This document shows, in pieces, positions 1-12,737 of a stretch of 64,000 bases of DNA. The stretch spans positions 1,064,501-1,128,500 of the forward strand of contig JAPDOI010000187.1 in NCBI GenBank assembly GCA_029168955.1, read 5' to 3'. Numbering within the stretch: the first letter of the stretch is position 1; every line of letters begins with the position of its first letter. The notes under the pieces were generated by a model. The model was given only the letters and a program-made list of their open reading frames with translations, had not been told where the DNA came from and made no database searches. This DNA comes from Aplectana chamaeleonis (lineage: Eukaryota > Nematoda > Chromadorea > Rhabditida > Cosmocercidae). The translations under genes were made by a program, and so were the position numbers.

Positions 1-1089
1 CCGCCATATTCCACCCCGTCGAGACGTATGTACAGAACTCACTACACCAACAAAATTTGGACTTCGATTGCCCTGCTTAGGTCTTTCGTACTCCCTTCCT
101 ATCTAACCCCAATCGCAGTAGAATCAACAATACCATTCACACAATTGCGGCATCCTGTCGAGCGCTTCCTGGGCTAGCTGGTGGACGATCCAGGCTGGAC
201 CACGGACAACTATCCTTTGACTACGAAGGGGGTCTTAGCCAGCCTAGGCTGTGCTTGACGGATGACCGCGAGACTAGGGATGACACCTAACGGCGCATCA
301 GACGACAACATTGTTTCCCCGTTTTCCACGTTTTGTATGCATATCGCCCGGGTGAGACTACGGCCCATCGTGTATATGTGTAGGGGCCTCCGCTTGTATC
401 TTGCTTTTAATTACAGATGGGTTGTTGACAATTATCATTTCGAACACAACAACTACGCTTGTTTTCACTATATGCATATAAGTAACAAGCAGTTGGGTAT
501 CTAGGCTGAAGAACGGACTCCTCCCCCTGAATTTTTGAACCTACCGCAAAGAAGATGAACTAAGGTCTCGCTGCCAACAATCTTTTCTGTCTGTTTCGGC
601 ACTAGCACCTGCTCTAATCATTCTCTGAGCCGGATCAGCGATCTGAGTTGCTTCTCCGAGCGCTTCTCGTCATAGATGATAATCATTGCAGTGTGCTTTG
701 AGATATGGTGAGTAAGCAGAAGTCTCAGTCATTGTTTCTGTGTCGCTGTTGACCTTCGAGGAAGTGGGCGGTGGATTCATAACACAACCAAGGTTGAGGG
801 CCGTATAGGGCTATCTATGTTTAGTTTTAAGCTGTTTTATAAGTGTTCCTGTTGCAATAAATTTCGATTTCGGTTAGAAATCGAAGACAGTTTTTTCTCG
901 TGAACACGGCCTTTAACCGACGTTTCCATCGATCATAAATGCTTCTTGGCTTTATCTCCAAACATTCATTTAGTTGTTGTTCTAAGTTTGTAAGGAGACG
1001 CATTAATCAATACTCTCAATAAACGCTCTATACCAAAACAACTTCCAATTGTGTGTGTGCAAACATGAATAAGCTCTGGTACATCCCTA
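1..1089. other. No recognisable feature
   Basis: I see no conserved protein, structural RNA or repeat here. The longest open frame (262-504, 80 codons) has no recognisable motif. The sequence looks like ordinary unique intergenic or intronic DNA. Confidence 0.5.
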
Positions 1090-1450
1090 GTTACCTGTTG
1101 ACTTCGATTATCACCAGCAGCGGAGCGGTGGGCCTCGGTGAAATATAACTAGTGATAAGGAGATTTCGACGAAAAAGTTACCGCTCCGCGCTGTGATAAC
1201 CGAAAACATGAGTTCACTTGGAATGAAACAGAGTCTACTTTACCTAAACTTTGGCGAATTTCCTGTGAACTCTCGATCCCGATTATCGCAAGCAGCGGAG
1301 AGGTGGGCCCCGTGTAATGTAAGCGTTGATAAGGATGTGCGGATGAGAGAGCCAGCGTTCTCTGCTGTGACAATCGAAATGGAGAGCCCGCTAGAAATGC
1401 CCCAAAGCTTTTATAAAGTCCAGCAAAGTTGCATATCTGTATGTCAATGA
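1090..1450. repeat. Degenerate tandem dimer, about 177-bp period
   Basis: Two diverged direct copies of a segment lie about 176-177 bp apart. The stretch at 1104-1134 matches 1280-1309, sharing AGCAGCGGAG, and 1190-1260 matches about 1367-1438. An inverted piece of the same motif lies near 1182-1206. Open frames on both strands here are by-products of the repeat. The family was not recognised. Confidence 0.5.
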
Positions 1451-3455
1451 GAAGATGTCGGGTGGAGGTCACTGCGCGTGAGTACCATGATTACACTTCC
1501 GCCTCCGGTTGAGCGAGAGCGGCTTTGTTGCAGTGAGTTTCATGTACATTGATCTCCAACCGATCGCTCTTCATTGATACTTACTGTCAGACGTGAACGT
1601 TTGATGGACTGCAATATATGTAGCTTCATTTTTGCGCGAATGCCTCATCGCAATGACTACAGCGGAGTGTGCTGTGCCTTCATATTTGCCAACCCATGTT
1701 CTTGTGATGTGACCAGGTCGCTGAAATTCGGATTCCGATCCATATTTTTTAGGGTCAATTAAAAAAAGTTTTTTTGCTCCTCTGTCTGGAGCACGGCTCA
1801 CAATTTCTATTGTCGCGACGAGAAGCGCGATTGAATTGCACTAAGACAGAGGCATCATGAGCCATCGCACCGCTGTTTCGTACTGCAAGGACTAGTGACG
1901 CCACTGAAGGCACGCGTGACGACGATTAGTGAGAAAACGAAGAATCCTAGAAGGTGTCGCATCCTAGAAGCATTTGCATCAAATCAGAAGCGTGCGGCGC
2001 GTTCCTTGGAAGCTGCTATACCTTCTGCGTCCGCCGTTCTTGTGTCGGATGGTACCAGCGACGGATCGCAGTGATGAAACATATGAACCGGGTCTAACCA
2101 GAAACTCCTGCTTGGATCTTTTCGGTCCTCCTTAATATTGAAAAAGCCCCTACCAGACGGCAATACTAGGGCTAGCTGCGGTTATCTTGCAGATGACTAT
2201 GACGTAAATACTACATCAGTCCGTGCTGTGGGTGCATGCCGTGATGAAGGGACAGCTGTTGAGCCGGGCCATCTGTCGACCCATCTGAGTCAGATCGATA
2301 ACCAAATTAGTAAGTAATTCTGCAAGATTTCAGAAGGTAGTTGATTGTGAGTAAATGCCAAACTGTTGGTTATTATTTATTTATACGTCAGTGTTGACGT
2401 GCTACAAAACACCTGAAAATAGAGAACCTGGGCTCACACGTGAGAAAAAAAATACTCATAACACAAAGAGAAAAAGAGGAAGTGCATCAAAACAAGTCCG
2501 AACTAGACAATCTCCGGGCTGAAAGAAACCGAACACATTTGTGAATCGGGGAGTTTAATTGTGCTATAGTTCTGAGCATAGAAAAGATACTGTTTTAGAG
2601 AGATACGCCGGTTCAAAGGAAAGCTGAGGTGCGAACACAGAAAACACTCTGATTCTGATGAAGCGAAATATCTATTACAAGGGATACAGCACTAGAATGC
2701 GAAAGCGCATCAGGGTAGGCCCACCAGGCATTTGAGAGGAACGCGCTTCATAAATTGGCCAACAAATTCAGCTAGGTTGCGTATGTTTTTGGCTGCGGAC
2801 AACCTTTTTATTTTGTTCTGCTGAAAACGCTTCAAATGTGTTTCAAGTTTTTCACAGACACGAGTATAGACGGGTGATTGTAGCGGATCAGAAATTTCGA
2901 AAAAAAAATCCTTGACTGCCTGTAGAGCCTAGACAAACCCTGCTTTCCCGGCAGGCATGTTCCCTCCTGTACTTCCGGCGTCCAGCTCTGGCACTTTTCG
3001 AGTAATCGACTGGAGAGTTGTGTAGGACACACAATTTTTGTACTTCTCGTTTAGTTTGTTTTCACCTTTCCTAGGTATTGAGTACATTACATTAGTGACA
3101 GTCAGACGAGTATTTCTGCCTACTCACGTGCCTTGTCTTTTCATCTGGCTTTGCCTGTACACATTATCAAATATGTGAGAAAGTTTAGCTGCTGGACTCG
3201 TATCGAATAAGTCCTTGCTCATATGTTTATGGGGAAATGCCCGAGAAGAATTGATACAGTTCCGCCCTCATAACCTAATCGTGGCAAAGGGTGGGAACAA
3301 TGGGTTTTCTTCATATGTTCATAGGTATGCTCCCTAGAACGACTACGGAGTTTTGCTCGATACAACTGCGGAACTTCCTCAGTTCCGGGAGAGGCGGAGG
3401 AGACCTCCTGACTGCAGAGCAAAGTTCCTTCAGCAAGTCTTTGCTTGCTCTCGCT
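1451..3455. other. No recognisable feature
   Basis: Apparently unique sequence. Only short open frames without recognisable motifs were seen on either strand, and no tRNA-like boxes or tandem repeats. Confidence 0.4.
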
Positions 3456-3840
3456 AGCGTAAGTTTTCCCGTGGTGTCGCAACCCAACACCCTTTGTTCA
3501 CGGGTTTATCAAGAATCAGTTGACCAAAACTTGTCGCTTTCGACAGTTTTCTATCCCTACAGAGCAGAACTAGAAAAAATATGGCTTCTGACATCATATT
3601 ACAGAACAGCCTGTCACCTTCCCTGAAATTTGGAGGCAGACACCCTACACAGTCCCTGAGAGGCGGCTCTGCCCCCACAAATTGATAACCAGAGAAAAGT
3701 TCAGAGCGGTAAACGCGCATGAGAAAACGAATTGTATTGTTAATTTCTCTTGATAAGTAGAATAACTTTGTGAAATATCCAGCCCCTAACTGCTGACTCC
3801 GAAGAACTTCGAGCTCGCAAAATGTGGCTGTCTCCATTCA
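3456..3840 (-). repeat. Dispersed repeat copy, family unknown
   Basis: The end near 3470-3500, read on the minus strand, resembles about 11725-11760: both contain TTGCGACACCACGGG. The stretch 3715-3840 resembles 24210-24335. A 127-codon minus-strand frame covers the copy, but no known motif is visible in it. The pattern suggests a moderately repetitive element with at least three partial copies in the window. Confidence 0.4.
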
Positions 3841-5050
3841 TTGATTTCGGCTGCCTCTACTTAAAGATCATGCCTATCAGGAAGGAAGGCCGGTGGAGTT
3901 CAGAGATCCTGTGTAGTGAACGAAATGGACGCTTGAACACCTGGGATGGTAGTAATCTGCATGTTGGCGGCTAGTTAACCGCTGCTAAGCGGGTGGTTAT
4001 CCGGCGGTCAGTGGGTAGCAGATAGCCAGCCCGTTTGCCAGCAAATAAAGTATGAGAGAGGTTTATTCTTCGACATTATTAACGAATGAGGCTATGTGTT
4101 GAGACTGGAAGTGGGGCAGGATGTGAAACTAATCTAACAAACCTCCGCTCCTGTTTTGAAATGAAAAATTGCGTAGTCTTTGAGCAGTTTTCGAATGCAA
4201 TCTCGCTGTGCGACGAACACATCGCACCGCGTGTTGAGGATCTTCTGGCAGAAGGTGGGAAATACATATACCTTCGGTGAAGAGACGAAGAACGGTAGCA
4301 CAAAAAGTCCAACGTAGGACTTTTTGCGGGCGATAAACACTCTTTTTCTAGCTTTGTTTTCTCAAAAAAACACATTTTTGAAATTTCTTTTTCTCGTCTT
4401 ATGTGGAAACAAGGGCTACCAAGGCAAGCATGATTTATGCATCACCAATTTTTCGTTTGTAACTTAAGAGTGAGTGTAAAGATGTAGTTCACCCTTATTT
4501 GGTGTTGACTAATCATGTCCTATACAGATAATATAGTACAAATTAGTAGCTGCAAGAAAATGTACAATTTTATGTTCTCTTTTCATTTGATCGCCTCGAA
4601 GTTTAGAGATTTCCATTGTCTCCTCCGATTTCCAACTCTCCAATTGTTGCTCTGCCGTTATAATGATCCGGGGGATCAAATCGTTTCCTGTGATCAAGAA
4701 ATACCTTAACGAACTGTTAGGCCCCTCCCCACCCTGTACAAATCGCGTTTCTCGAACTTTAAATAGAGGAGTGATAGCATTTTTGGAATTTCGGTTGAGC
4801 GTTTACTTCTACCAATTAGCGGATTCTGAAAGCGTTGAAGAAAAATTTTCCAGGTTTCACTTAACATTCTCCCGAGGGGATTATTTAGTATGGTGATCAC
4901 GAAACTGATCATTTGTCGGTTTTCCATACTTTCGCTTCAAAGGCAGGTTTCTCGATGCATTCGGTTGTTGCGTTATTCTCGAGGAAAGGTAGATCTGGCC
5001 ATTATTAAAGTGAAATTAAGTGAAACATGGAGAAAAAAGGCTCATGAATA
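3841..5050. other. No recognisable feature
   Basis: No conserved coding sequence was seen. Overlapping frames of 60-100 codons on both strands carry no recognisable motif. Several weak short hairpins occur around 3960-4030 but do not form a tRNA. Confidence 0.4.
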
Positions 5051-5529
5051 AAGCCTAGTTTTGACTGCATCGCTGCTGTTTTTCATCGCAGCGATTTTGC
5101 ACCCGCTGCTGCAGCGATGTAGCAGCGGCAGCGACTCTGTTCATAGTGCATAGCCTCACGGATGATCGAAGAAATTCAATCAATCAGTGAAAATAATGGT
5201 TGGTTGTTATCAATACCATGTTACGACTCGTAAACACTGATCTTGTCATGTGAAAGGGTCAATATTCACTAGACAAAACGTGTCATTCGCTGGGAATCGC
5301 TCCATCGCTGCCATAATGGCAGCGATGGAGCGATGATCAGCGACCATCGAGAATCGCTCCTCCAGCAGCGAAGCAGTAAAACATAGGATCTCGTCGCCGC
5401 GACCCAGCGATGTAGGACGTTTGCCACGAAGCGATCACAATTGGAGCGGCTTTCCATTACGCGCGATGAAAAAGGAACAATTGTCCCTGGCATGGCCGCA
5501 GCGACCACCTGCAGTCAAAACTAGGCTTA
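5051..5529. mobile_element. Fold-back MITE, 479 bp
   Basis: The ends are inverted repeats: AAGCCTAGTTTTGACTGCA at 5051-5069 and its complement at 5511-5529. The interior is rich in GCAGCGATG/CATCGCTGC words that pair across the element. There is no coding capacity. Flanking bases are consistent with TA/TTAA-type insertion, but the duplication is not clean. Confidence 0.7.
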
Positions 5530-5840
5530 AGTCATTGCTTGGTGCCCTCCCGCCCCCAACTACCGAGATTTCTATAAATGCCTGTTTTTAACTTTTATTT
5601 TGCTTGTAAAGTAATTTCTGAGCTTTTATGGGAACCACTGACTACCTTCGGAGCAAAACGAAAGGCGGATAAACAAGAATTAATGAAAATCGCGTTAATT
5701 AGAATGCCGGATGAGCCCGGTAATTAGCCGTTTTCCCAGCGAGTTCCCGGCATTTTTTAAATTTTTTCTTACTTTCGTGGTGACCAAATCTACATTCTCA
5801 GGAAGAGAACTCAAAAGTTGGTTTTATCGCAAACCATGCC

Positions 5841-6338
5841 TTAAAAGGCACAGTACACTCTCAGACATGAACAATGTGATTTTCAATTGATTGGGTTGTA
5901 TACCCCCCCCCCTGTATAACACTTGCCAAGTGCGAGATCTCAATTCCTCCAAATAGGTGAGATATAAGCGGCTCTCTCACAGGCCCGACCCCCTTCACTC
6001 ACCACCACAGGCCCGACCCCCTTCCTGATTTTCGACCTCGATATCGGCTGGATGGATGGATGAACTTCAACCGAGTCTACGTTCTCGAGTCCGTCACCAG
6101 CCCTTCTCATAATCCTGGCTCGCTCTCGTGCAACGATTGCGAATGAAAAAAATACAGGCCTAGGACAACTTGTTCACCAGTTTTTCGCCCGCAAACAAAA
6201 GGCTCTTTCGAAGAGCCATAACTCCTTTCGTAGGGGGTCCTGAATGATTCCCTAGATACCACTGTGATCAGCGTGTGACCGTCTCCAACATAAGCATGAA
6301 AACTGAAAAACAGTTCTCTGGGTGTACTGTGCCTTCAA
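5841..6338. mobile_element. MITE family D, copy 1
   Basis: The left end reads TTAAAAGGCACAGTACAC and the right end is its imperfect complement, GTGTACTGTGCCTTCAA. The same family occurs at 12738-13228, sharing the ends and internal CAGGCCCGACCCCCT motifs. The element is non-coding, about 500 bp, and mobilised in trans if at all. The ends resemble the AAGGCAG-type MITEs in this window, so one superfamily is likely. Confidence 0.75.
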
Positions 6339-6375
6339 TTTGTTTAATGCTTACCATCAGGGGAAAATCTGAGGG

Positions 6376-6500
6376 CAAAGCACGACTTTTGACGAATTCC
6401 GGAACGTTACGATAGATATGGCTAAAAATGTTCTTTAGAGGTTATCCCGAGTGCAAAACACGAATCTGATGTCCGTTTATCGAATTTTGACAACATACGG
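6376..6500. repeat. Dispersed repeat fragment (GATGTCCRTTTRTCG type)
   Basis: This stretch carries CGAATCTGATGTCCGTTTAT and a preceding ACTTTTGACGAATTCCGGAAC block. Related sequence occurs near 7000-7085, 26880-27200 and 58960-59545. These look like diverged copies of one nematode dispersed repeat. No protein is encoded. Confidence 0.45.
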
Positions 6501-6679
6501 TAAATTACGGTGGGTATAGTATAGTCCACGGTGCTACTTACCTGCGGTGTGCTATGGAACCGAGACATGAACGAAAACGAAGGCGACCACACAGGCCACA
6601 AGGACAGCACACAGGACCTTGAAACGCAGACTATCGAAGTGTCCAGCGAGCTGCAGGCCTACGCAGTGCTGCCCTTTGG

Positions 6680-6967
6680 AAGCAGTCGCAGTTAATGGAT
6701 CCTCTCTTCTTTATGACCCAGTGCAAACACCGATGGGCAGAACACGTGCTGCACCGTATGGATGACCGATGTCGTTTCCGTACAACAGTCTGGTTACCCC
6801 GTGATTACCGACGGCCTCTAGGCCGTCCTCCCCTAGAGAGGAACTCTGAATTTTCAGGCAGAGTCAAGACGTTCTGCTCAGCAAGGGCTTCCAGAAAATG
6901 GATATCCCTTGCTCTGGATCGGTCGAGCTGGTTGAAATGTGGTTCACACGGCGGCGACGTTCAGTGA
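6680..6967 (+). pseudogene. 5'-truncated RTE-like non-LTR retrotransposon, C-terminal fragment
   Basis: The frame ending at 6967 resembles the region after the reverse transcriptase domain in RTE-like nematode retrotransposons. Recognisable blocks are KHRWAEHVLHRMDDRCR, then LPRDYRRPLGRPP, where intact family members usually continue with RWSD. The typical tail tryptophans follow at wider spacing (RKWISLALDRSSWLKCG). Only about 90 residues remain and no endonuclease or catalytic RT motifs are present. The sequence differs from the RTE copies at 27.2 kb and 55.6 kb, so it is probably a second subfamily. It is non-functional. Confidence 0.6.
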
Positions 6968-7087
6968 AGATGGATCAAGTCATACGATAGTTTCCTCAAA
7001 GCCTCAGATTTTGCTCACAATTTCTCTGCGGGGGTTATTCGGGCTGATGATTAAGGATTTGATGTCCATTTGTCGATTTTCGGAATA

Positions 7088-7537
7088 TTAAAGGCAGCGT
7101 TCACGATGATCATCCTCGCTGACTTTCCACAGTGAAATGATAGGCGAGAAGGATCCTAGGTTCCCAGTGTCGAAAGAACGGTAGAAAACGAGCCAGGAGC
7201 GGCAAAACAACGGCTGCAAACAAGCATTTTGGGGCCCCAGACACACCACGATCCGTCCTCTCGAAATGAAAAAAATGAAGATTCAGATTACAGGAACGAT
7301 CGAGTGAAGGAAGTGCTGATAGGTGAGCTGATCGCTTCATTGCACTGACAGGTATCATCCTTCTAGCGGTCAATTCCTCCACGCTCAAAAATCAACGTGA
7401 ACAAGGGTGGGCCTATTTTGGCTCAAAAAAAGCGTCTTTCGTGTCCTTTTTAAGCATGCATTGCTATATAGGGCACCAGACCTTTCGTAAACCGTGGAGA
7501 TATCGGGAGTGAAATTTATCGTGAACACTGCCTTTAA
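7088..7537. mobile_element. MITE family A, copy 1 (AAGGCAGTG termini)
   Basis: The left end TTAAAGGCAGCGTTCACGAT and the right end ATCGTGAACACTGCCTTTAA are inverted repeats. The 450-bp interior closely matches 46668-47120 and, reversed, 62393-62757. The copies are best explained by TA target duplication: TA, then AAGGCAG, ending CTGCCTT, TA. There is no transposase. The minus-strand frame at 7110-7388 is not coding. Confidence 0.85.
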
Positions 7538-8211
7538 GGTGGGGCTTGCCCCTGAATGGCTTGGTACTTACCTTAACCTATAGTACACCTCAGAATTTCG
7601 GCAAGCGGACCTCAGATGCGTGTTCAGTACCCTAAAAAACTTTTTCAGAATACTCCAAAACATGTCTGATGGGTACCCTTACCTCTCTCAAGGCTTGAAA
7701 AATGCCTATAACTTCTTGGAACCAGTAGCTCGTTGCGGCATACTGCGCAGTTTTACTATGGAGGCCCAAGAGATACTAACAATGCAATTCGTTTTGGCAG
7801 ATGCGCTTACAGCTCTAAACCCTTCCATTGTGAAGTTCATCCATATGAGAGTGCTCGCCCGCGCTGTCGGAGTACGTGCCGAGCGATCGTTACGAAGGAA
7901 ATTATCGCACTCATAAACCAACTAGCGAGACCTAGCGAAGTTTTCGCTCACAGAAACTTTTGCGTGAGCCAACTATCTGAGACGGATTAGTTAGTTAGAA
8001 CGGTGGTGACTGACTTCCGTCTAACCGAAAGTTGCTGTACGTAGGTATGGACTCTCCTGAGCAGAGCAGGGTGCCGTACATTTACAGCAGGCCGTGGGGG
8101 TATCACAATGTGGGATCAAAAAGCAAAACATAAGAAGCCAGCAGTAAATCGTCGGTTGCTACCGGCATAAAATTCACAACCCCTTCTGCACTTCCTTCCC
8201 TTACTCTGCCA
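7538..8211. other. No recognisable feature
   Basis: No repeat or conserved protein was recognised. Overlapping short frames occur on both strands around 7620-7990. Confidence 0.4.
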
Positions 8212-9054
8212 ATTCGAGACTTGATGCCGCAGCAAAAGAGACTTGATGCTCATGTACAAGTCGGCATGAAGTCTTAATTTGCCGCGCTAAATTCACTGTA
8301 TGGGTGAATTTGCCGCTAGGAGAGGTGAGAATGAGGTGAATTTCCCGTGAAAATGGTGCGAACTGGCAGCGAGAGAGGGTCCAATTTACCCCGAAAATGA
8401 GGTGAATTAACCTCGAAAATGGGTGAATTTACCTGAAAATTTCACGAATTTGAAGGTCCACAGCAAGGAAGCCCCCTTGTCCGCAACATGAGCGTAATCT
8501 TCACCGAGGTCTGCGGTGAGGAGCCACCCTCTGCGGACCCCGGCGTAACTCGTCCCCCGTCGTGAGGATACCCACTGTATCCTCCAGCAGCAACCAAAAT
8601 TATGCTGGCCTCCGGAGAGTGACCCGAACTCACCTTTCAGGGCCGGCAGCAGAATGCCGAATGAGGACTCCTGGTGGGATGAGGCTGTTTTTATACCGGC
8701 GGTGCTCATAGAAAACACATTGAGACGTGATCACATTGAGACGTGATTATTCGTTTTATCATGTTTTCGCTGGGATGTTTTCATTTGTTTAGAAATTTCT
8801 GAGATGCCAGCAACGGCGGTCATTTCATCCTTTGCGCTGAGTGGTATCCAGCCGCTCAACAACTGATATGCATTAACATGTTAGCGCAGGCGGTATTTTC
8901 ACGCTTTCCGCTGACTGATATCCACCCGCTCAGCAAATTCACCTTTGCGCGGATAAGCTTTCATGACGGCGCTAAAGGTGAATTTGATGCCCATGATAAC
9001 AAAGCGTGATAAAGGCCGCTTTCGCCGAAGCCTCAAGTCTCGAATTGGCAGAGT
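8212..9054. mobile_element. Candidate fold-back element with internal GGTGAATTT repeats
   Basis: CTCTGCCAATTCGAGACTTG at 8212-8231 is the complement of the sequence ending at 9054. Between them, 8280-8455 holds degenerate tandem copies of a motif of about 25-30 bp built on GTGAATTTNCC and CGAAAATG, and 8870-8990 holds complementary AATTCACC words. No transposase is encoded. The class is uncertain. Confidence 0.5.
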
Positions 9055-9530
9055 CCGTCGCTACCCACTGCCCTTCCTTCCAATTTGTAGAGTTCACAAG
9101 CTATTAATCTCGCCTTACCGTCTCTATCATGATAAGGACAAACGCATTCTCATTTTATATAATGTTTCCCTAGTTCACCAACGTCATGCCCTTGTTCTCA
9201 ATGAATGAAATTAGTAGGTGGTTGTTTATGTTTTTGTGGTGCAGATTTTGATAAGCTCAGACTTGCAACATATAAAAACTGGTTTTGGAAGTTAGGGAAT
9301 CGAAATGACTGAGCGGTTGCAATGAGTGGCGAACAGAGAAGGTGCGGAAGTGGACCTGCTGCTTGTTTCCTAAAACTGGCAAGAAAATGTCTCAGGAGTT
9401 CTGCGTCAATCTCGAAACGCGTCGCACGCTTCTCAAAATTCATATTTCTAATCTGTTTTCTTCTCCACAAAAGGTTAAGATTTAGCATTAAAAAATTAAA
9501 AAAAACCTTTTTTCAAATTCTTCACTCTTG
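9055..9530. other. No recognisable feature
   Basis: AT-rich sequence with short A and T runs just left of tandem array 1. No coding or structured RNA signal was seen. Confidence 0.4.
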
Positions 9531-10945
9531 GTAACGTCCTGCACACTCCCACTGCGGTCCTGCTAACTTTTGATGACCTGCACACTCCCACTCGTGACCT
9601 GTGCATTTTCTATGACGCCCTGCACACTCCCACTGGGGACCTGCGCACCCTCTATGACGTCCTGCACCCTACCATTTGGGTCCTGCACACATTCAATGAC
9701 GTCCTGCGCACTCCTACTCAGGACCTGCACATTTTCTGTTTTGTCCTGCACACTCCAGCTGGGGTCCTGCACAATTTCTATGACGTCCTGCACACTCCCG
9801 CTGGGGACCTGCACATTTTCTATGATGTCCTGCGCACTTCCACCGGGGTCCTGCACACTTTCTATGACGTCCTGCACACTTCCTCTGGGGTCCTGCACAA
9901 TTTCTATGACGTCCTGCACACTTCCTTTTGGGGTCCTGTACACTTTCAATGACGTCCTGCACACTTCCTTTGGGGTCCTGTACACTTTCAATGACGTCCT
10001 GCACACTCCCGCTGGAGACCTGCACATTTTCTATGATGTCCTGCACACTACCACCGGGGTCCTGCACACTTTCTATGACGTCCTGCACACTTCCTCTGGG
10101 GTCCTGCACATTTTCTACGATGTCCTGCATACTCCCGCTGGGGTCCTGCACAATTTCTATGACGTCCTGCACACTTCCTTTTGGGGTCCTGTACACTTTC
10201 AATGACGTCCTGCACACTCCCGCTGGAGACCTGCACATTTTCTATGATGTCCTGCACACTTCCACCGGGGTCCTGCACACTTTCTATGACGTCGTGCATA
10301 CTCCCACTGGGGTCCTGCACACTTTCCATGACGCCCTGCACACTCCCACTGGGGTCCTCCACACTTTCTATGACGTCCTGCACACTTCCGCTGGGGTCCT
10401 GTACACTTTCAATGACGTCCTGCACACTCCCGCTGGAGACCTGCACATTTTCTATGATGTCCTGCACACTACCACCGGGGTCCTGCACACTTTCTATGAC
10501 GTCCTGCACACTTCCTCTGGGGTCCTGCACATTTTCTACGATGTCCTGCACACTCCCGCTGGGGTCCTGCACAATTTCTATGACGTCCTGCACACTTCCT
10601 TTTGGGGTCCTGTACACTTTCAATGACGTCCTGCACACTCCCGCTGGAGACCTGCACATTTTCTATGATGTCCTGCACACTTCCACCGGGGTCCTGCACA
10701 CTTTCTATGACGTCGTGCATACTCCCACTGGGGTCCTGCACACTTTCCATGACGCCCTGCACACTCCCACTGGGGTCCTCCACACTTTCTATGACGTCCT
10801 GCACACTTCCGCTGGGGTCCTGCACATTCCTACTTAGGGCCTGCGCACTTTCTATGACGTCCTGCACACCCGATTAGGGTCCTGCACACTTTCTATGACT
10901 TCTTGCACACCCTCACTGGGGTCCTGCACTCCTTTTATGACGCCC
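9531..10945. repeat. Tandem array 1: 42-bp minisatellite, about 33 units
   Basis: The unit reads around GTCCTGCACACTTTCTATGA and continues CGTCCTGCACACTCC. Period 42 is shown by the 14-residue repetition in every open frame. A higher-order repeat of about 421 bp (ten units plus one base) is visible: 10021 onward recurs at 10442, and the GTCGTGCATACTCCC variant at 10291 recurs at 10712. Frames of up to 232 codons are open on both strands because 42 is divisible by three; this is not evidence of a gene. Most units carry TGACGTCC, one base from a CRE site. The unit is related to those of the arrays at 32.5 kb and 36.9 kb. Confidence 0.95.
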
Positions 10946-11149
10946 TGCATTTTTGCATCGCTAGACGACTCGCAGAAGTTATCATGACCCACGGCCAAAA
11001 GTGCGCTCCACGGACAAACTCGGTTGCCCCGAGGCACGTAAGAGGTGACTCGGGCTGATTTTTTGGTAATCGATAAATGTCGCACCCACCTAAATGTTGG
11101 TACCATTTCATACAAGTTTTGATCGGCCATTCCTAAGATATGCGGGACA

Positions 11150-11155
11150 CATGCA

Positions 11156-11195
<40 letters not shown>
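11150..11195. repeat. (AC)n microsatellite
   Basis: A near-perfect CA/TG dinucleotide run of about 45 bp. It creates a low-complexity cysteine-valine frame on the minus strand. Confidence 0.95.
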
Positions 11196-11196
<1 letters not shown>

Positions 11197-12737
11197 CGGG
11201 ACATAACTGCTTTAAGTATAAGGATTAGCAGGAGTTTTAGGCGAATAGTGAATAATATTGTATTTGGACGTTAGCAGTTGTGAGGAGGCTTGTCGGTGAA
11301 ATACAGGTTTTGACGGTTGCTCGATACGCAATCCGACCGCATGGACGGACAATCTCATTCGGACCGACTTTAGGTGCGGGGCAACCTCGAGACTGAACAA
11401 TTTACTTCAGCGTATACGTCATGGCTTTGTTTTCACGTTCATAATGCTCGGGGGAGACCACGAATAAGACTTTCCGTGTTCTTACTCCAATCAACAGTTT
11501 CAAAAGACATCTCTTCGGAGAGGACGTCTCACCGTTCTCTACTCTACCAAGTGATAACGATCAAATCGAGACTATTCTACATCGCAACATCCCCATCAAT
11601 GTGTAGGATTGTTCTCCCTTGGAAATATTTTCATCAAGTATTTTAAATCAGCCTATCCGGGGAAAGGCGGAGAACGTGGGAAGCTGGGTTTAACAAACTT
11701 GAATGTGATCAATTAATGAACAATGGGTGTTTTGTTGCGACACCACGGGGAAAAACTGGAATGGAAAATTCCCCTACTTTTCTGCTGTGGGGAGGTCTCC
11801 CTAGCCTTCGATTTGGATATCTTGGGGCGATTTGCAAGTTTCTCTATAACATGACTGCAGTAGCCAGATTTTGTGTGAATAATAGCTTAACAGTTCGATA
11901 GAAAAAAACCTGTGCTGGGCCTAACTTTAGCATTTCTTCATCGGACAGCTAAAGATTTTCAAACATCGGTCACAGTTGCACATTGATTGTGAGACATAGA
12001 GTGATCCTGTTGAAGGCGTGACGTCAGGCGTTCTGAGAGTACTTTGTGGACTTAATGGAAGTCATGTTTTTCAGACAGATTCAGCATTTCGATAGTGGAG
12101 GTTTCCATTGAATTATATCATCAAAGTCTAGCTTCTTCATGCGTTCTCATTGCAGCCATAATACAGTGCTTAGCGAGCATATCTAATACACCTGCACTTT
12201 TTGAAAATATCTTTATTAACCTAAAACAGTAGCAAATTTTGCAAATGCGTTTTGGATTGGAAAAAGAAACCACTTTCACTAGATTTCCATTCACAAAGTG
12301 GGATGTCACACGAATAATCTACTGAATTGAGAAAGATGTGGACTCGAACTGCTTCCATTGTATATTACCTCATTAGACTGCGGTCTAAATATGTTTTTCT
12401 CACCCATACCCCATTCATACTCATGCACTGCCCACAATGCTCCTCTTCCTCACCGTAAAATCCAGCTTCTCCATCAGCATCTTCGGTGATGTTCACCTTT
12501 CCGATCCGTGCACGCATGTTTCCATATTTTTTCATACTTGTTTGGTATTGAAACAATGACAGCACAACTGGAATCACGTGCATGAAAAAAAAATTCAAAA
12601 GGAAAATATCTAGTTCTAGGAAAAGTAGCAATAGCGGGTGGTAAAATCGTCTGGACAGAGTTGGAAGTGCGCCGATTGGTGAAGGGCCGGGAAGGAAGCA
12701 CTGCAATTCATGGGCGAGCCGACTCTGGGTACCGGCC
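11196..12737. other. Mostly unrecognised sequence, with one repeat fragment
   Basis: About 11720-11830 resembles the repeat at 3456-3840 in reverse orientation. Otherwise no conserved coding sequence was seen. The minus-strand frame at 12365-12754 (129 codons) has no recognisable motif and overlaps other frames. Confidence 0.4.

Noticed and set aside
3454..3837. 127-codon minus-strand frame
   Set aside because: Coincides with a dispersed repeat; no conserved protein motif.
9563..10867. Open frames up to 232 codons with cysteine-rich 14-residue repeats
   Set aside because: By-products of tandem array 1, open on both strands, with no independent gene signal.
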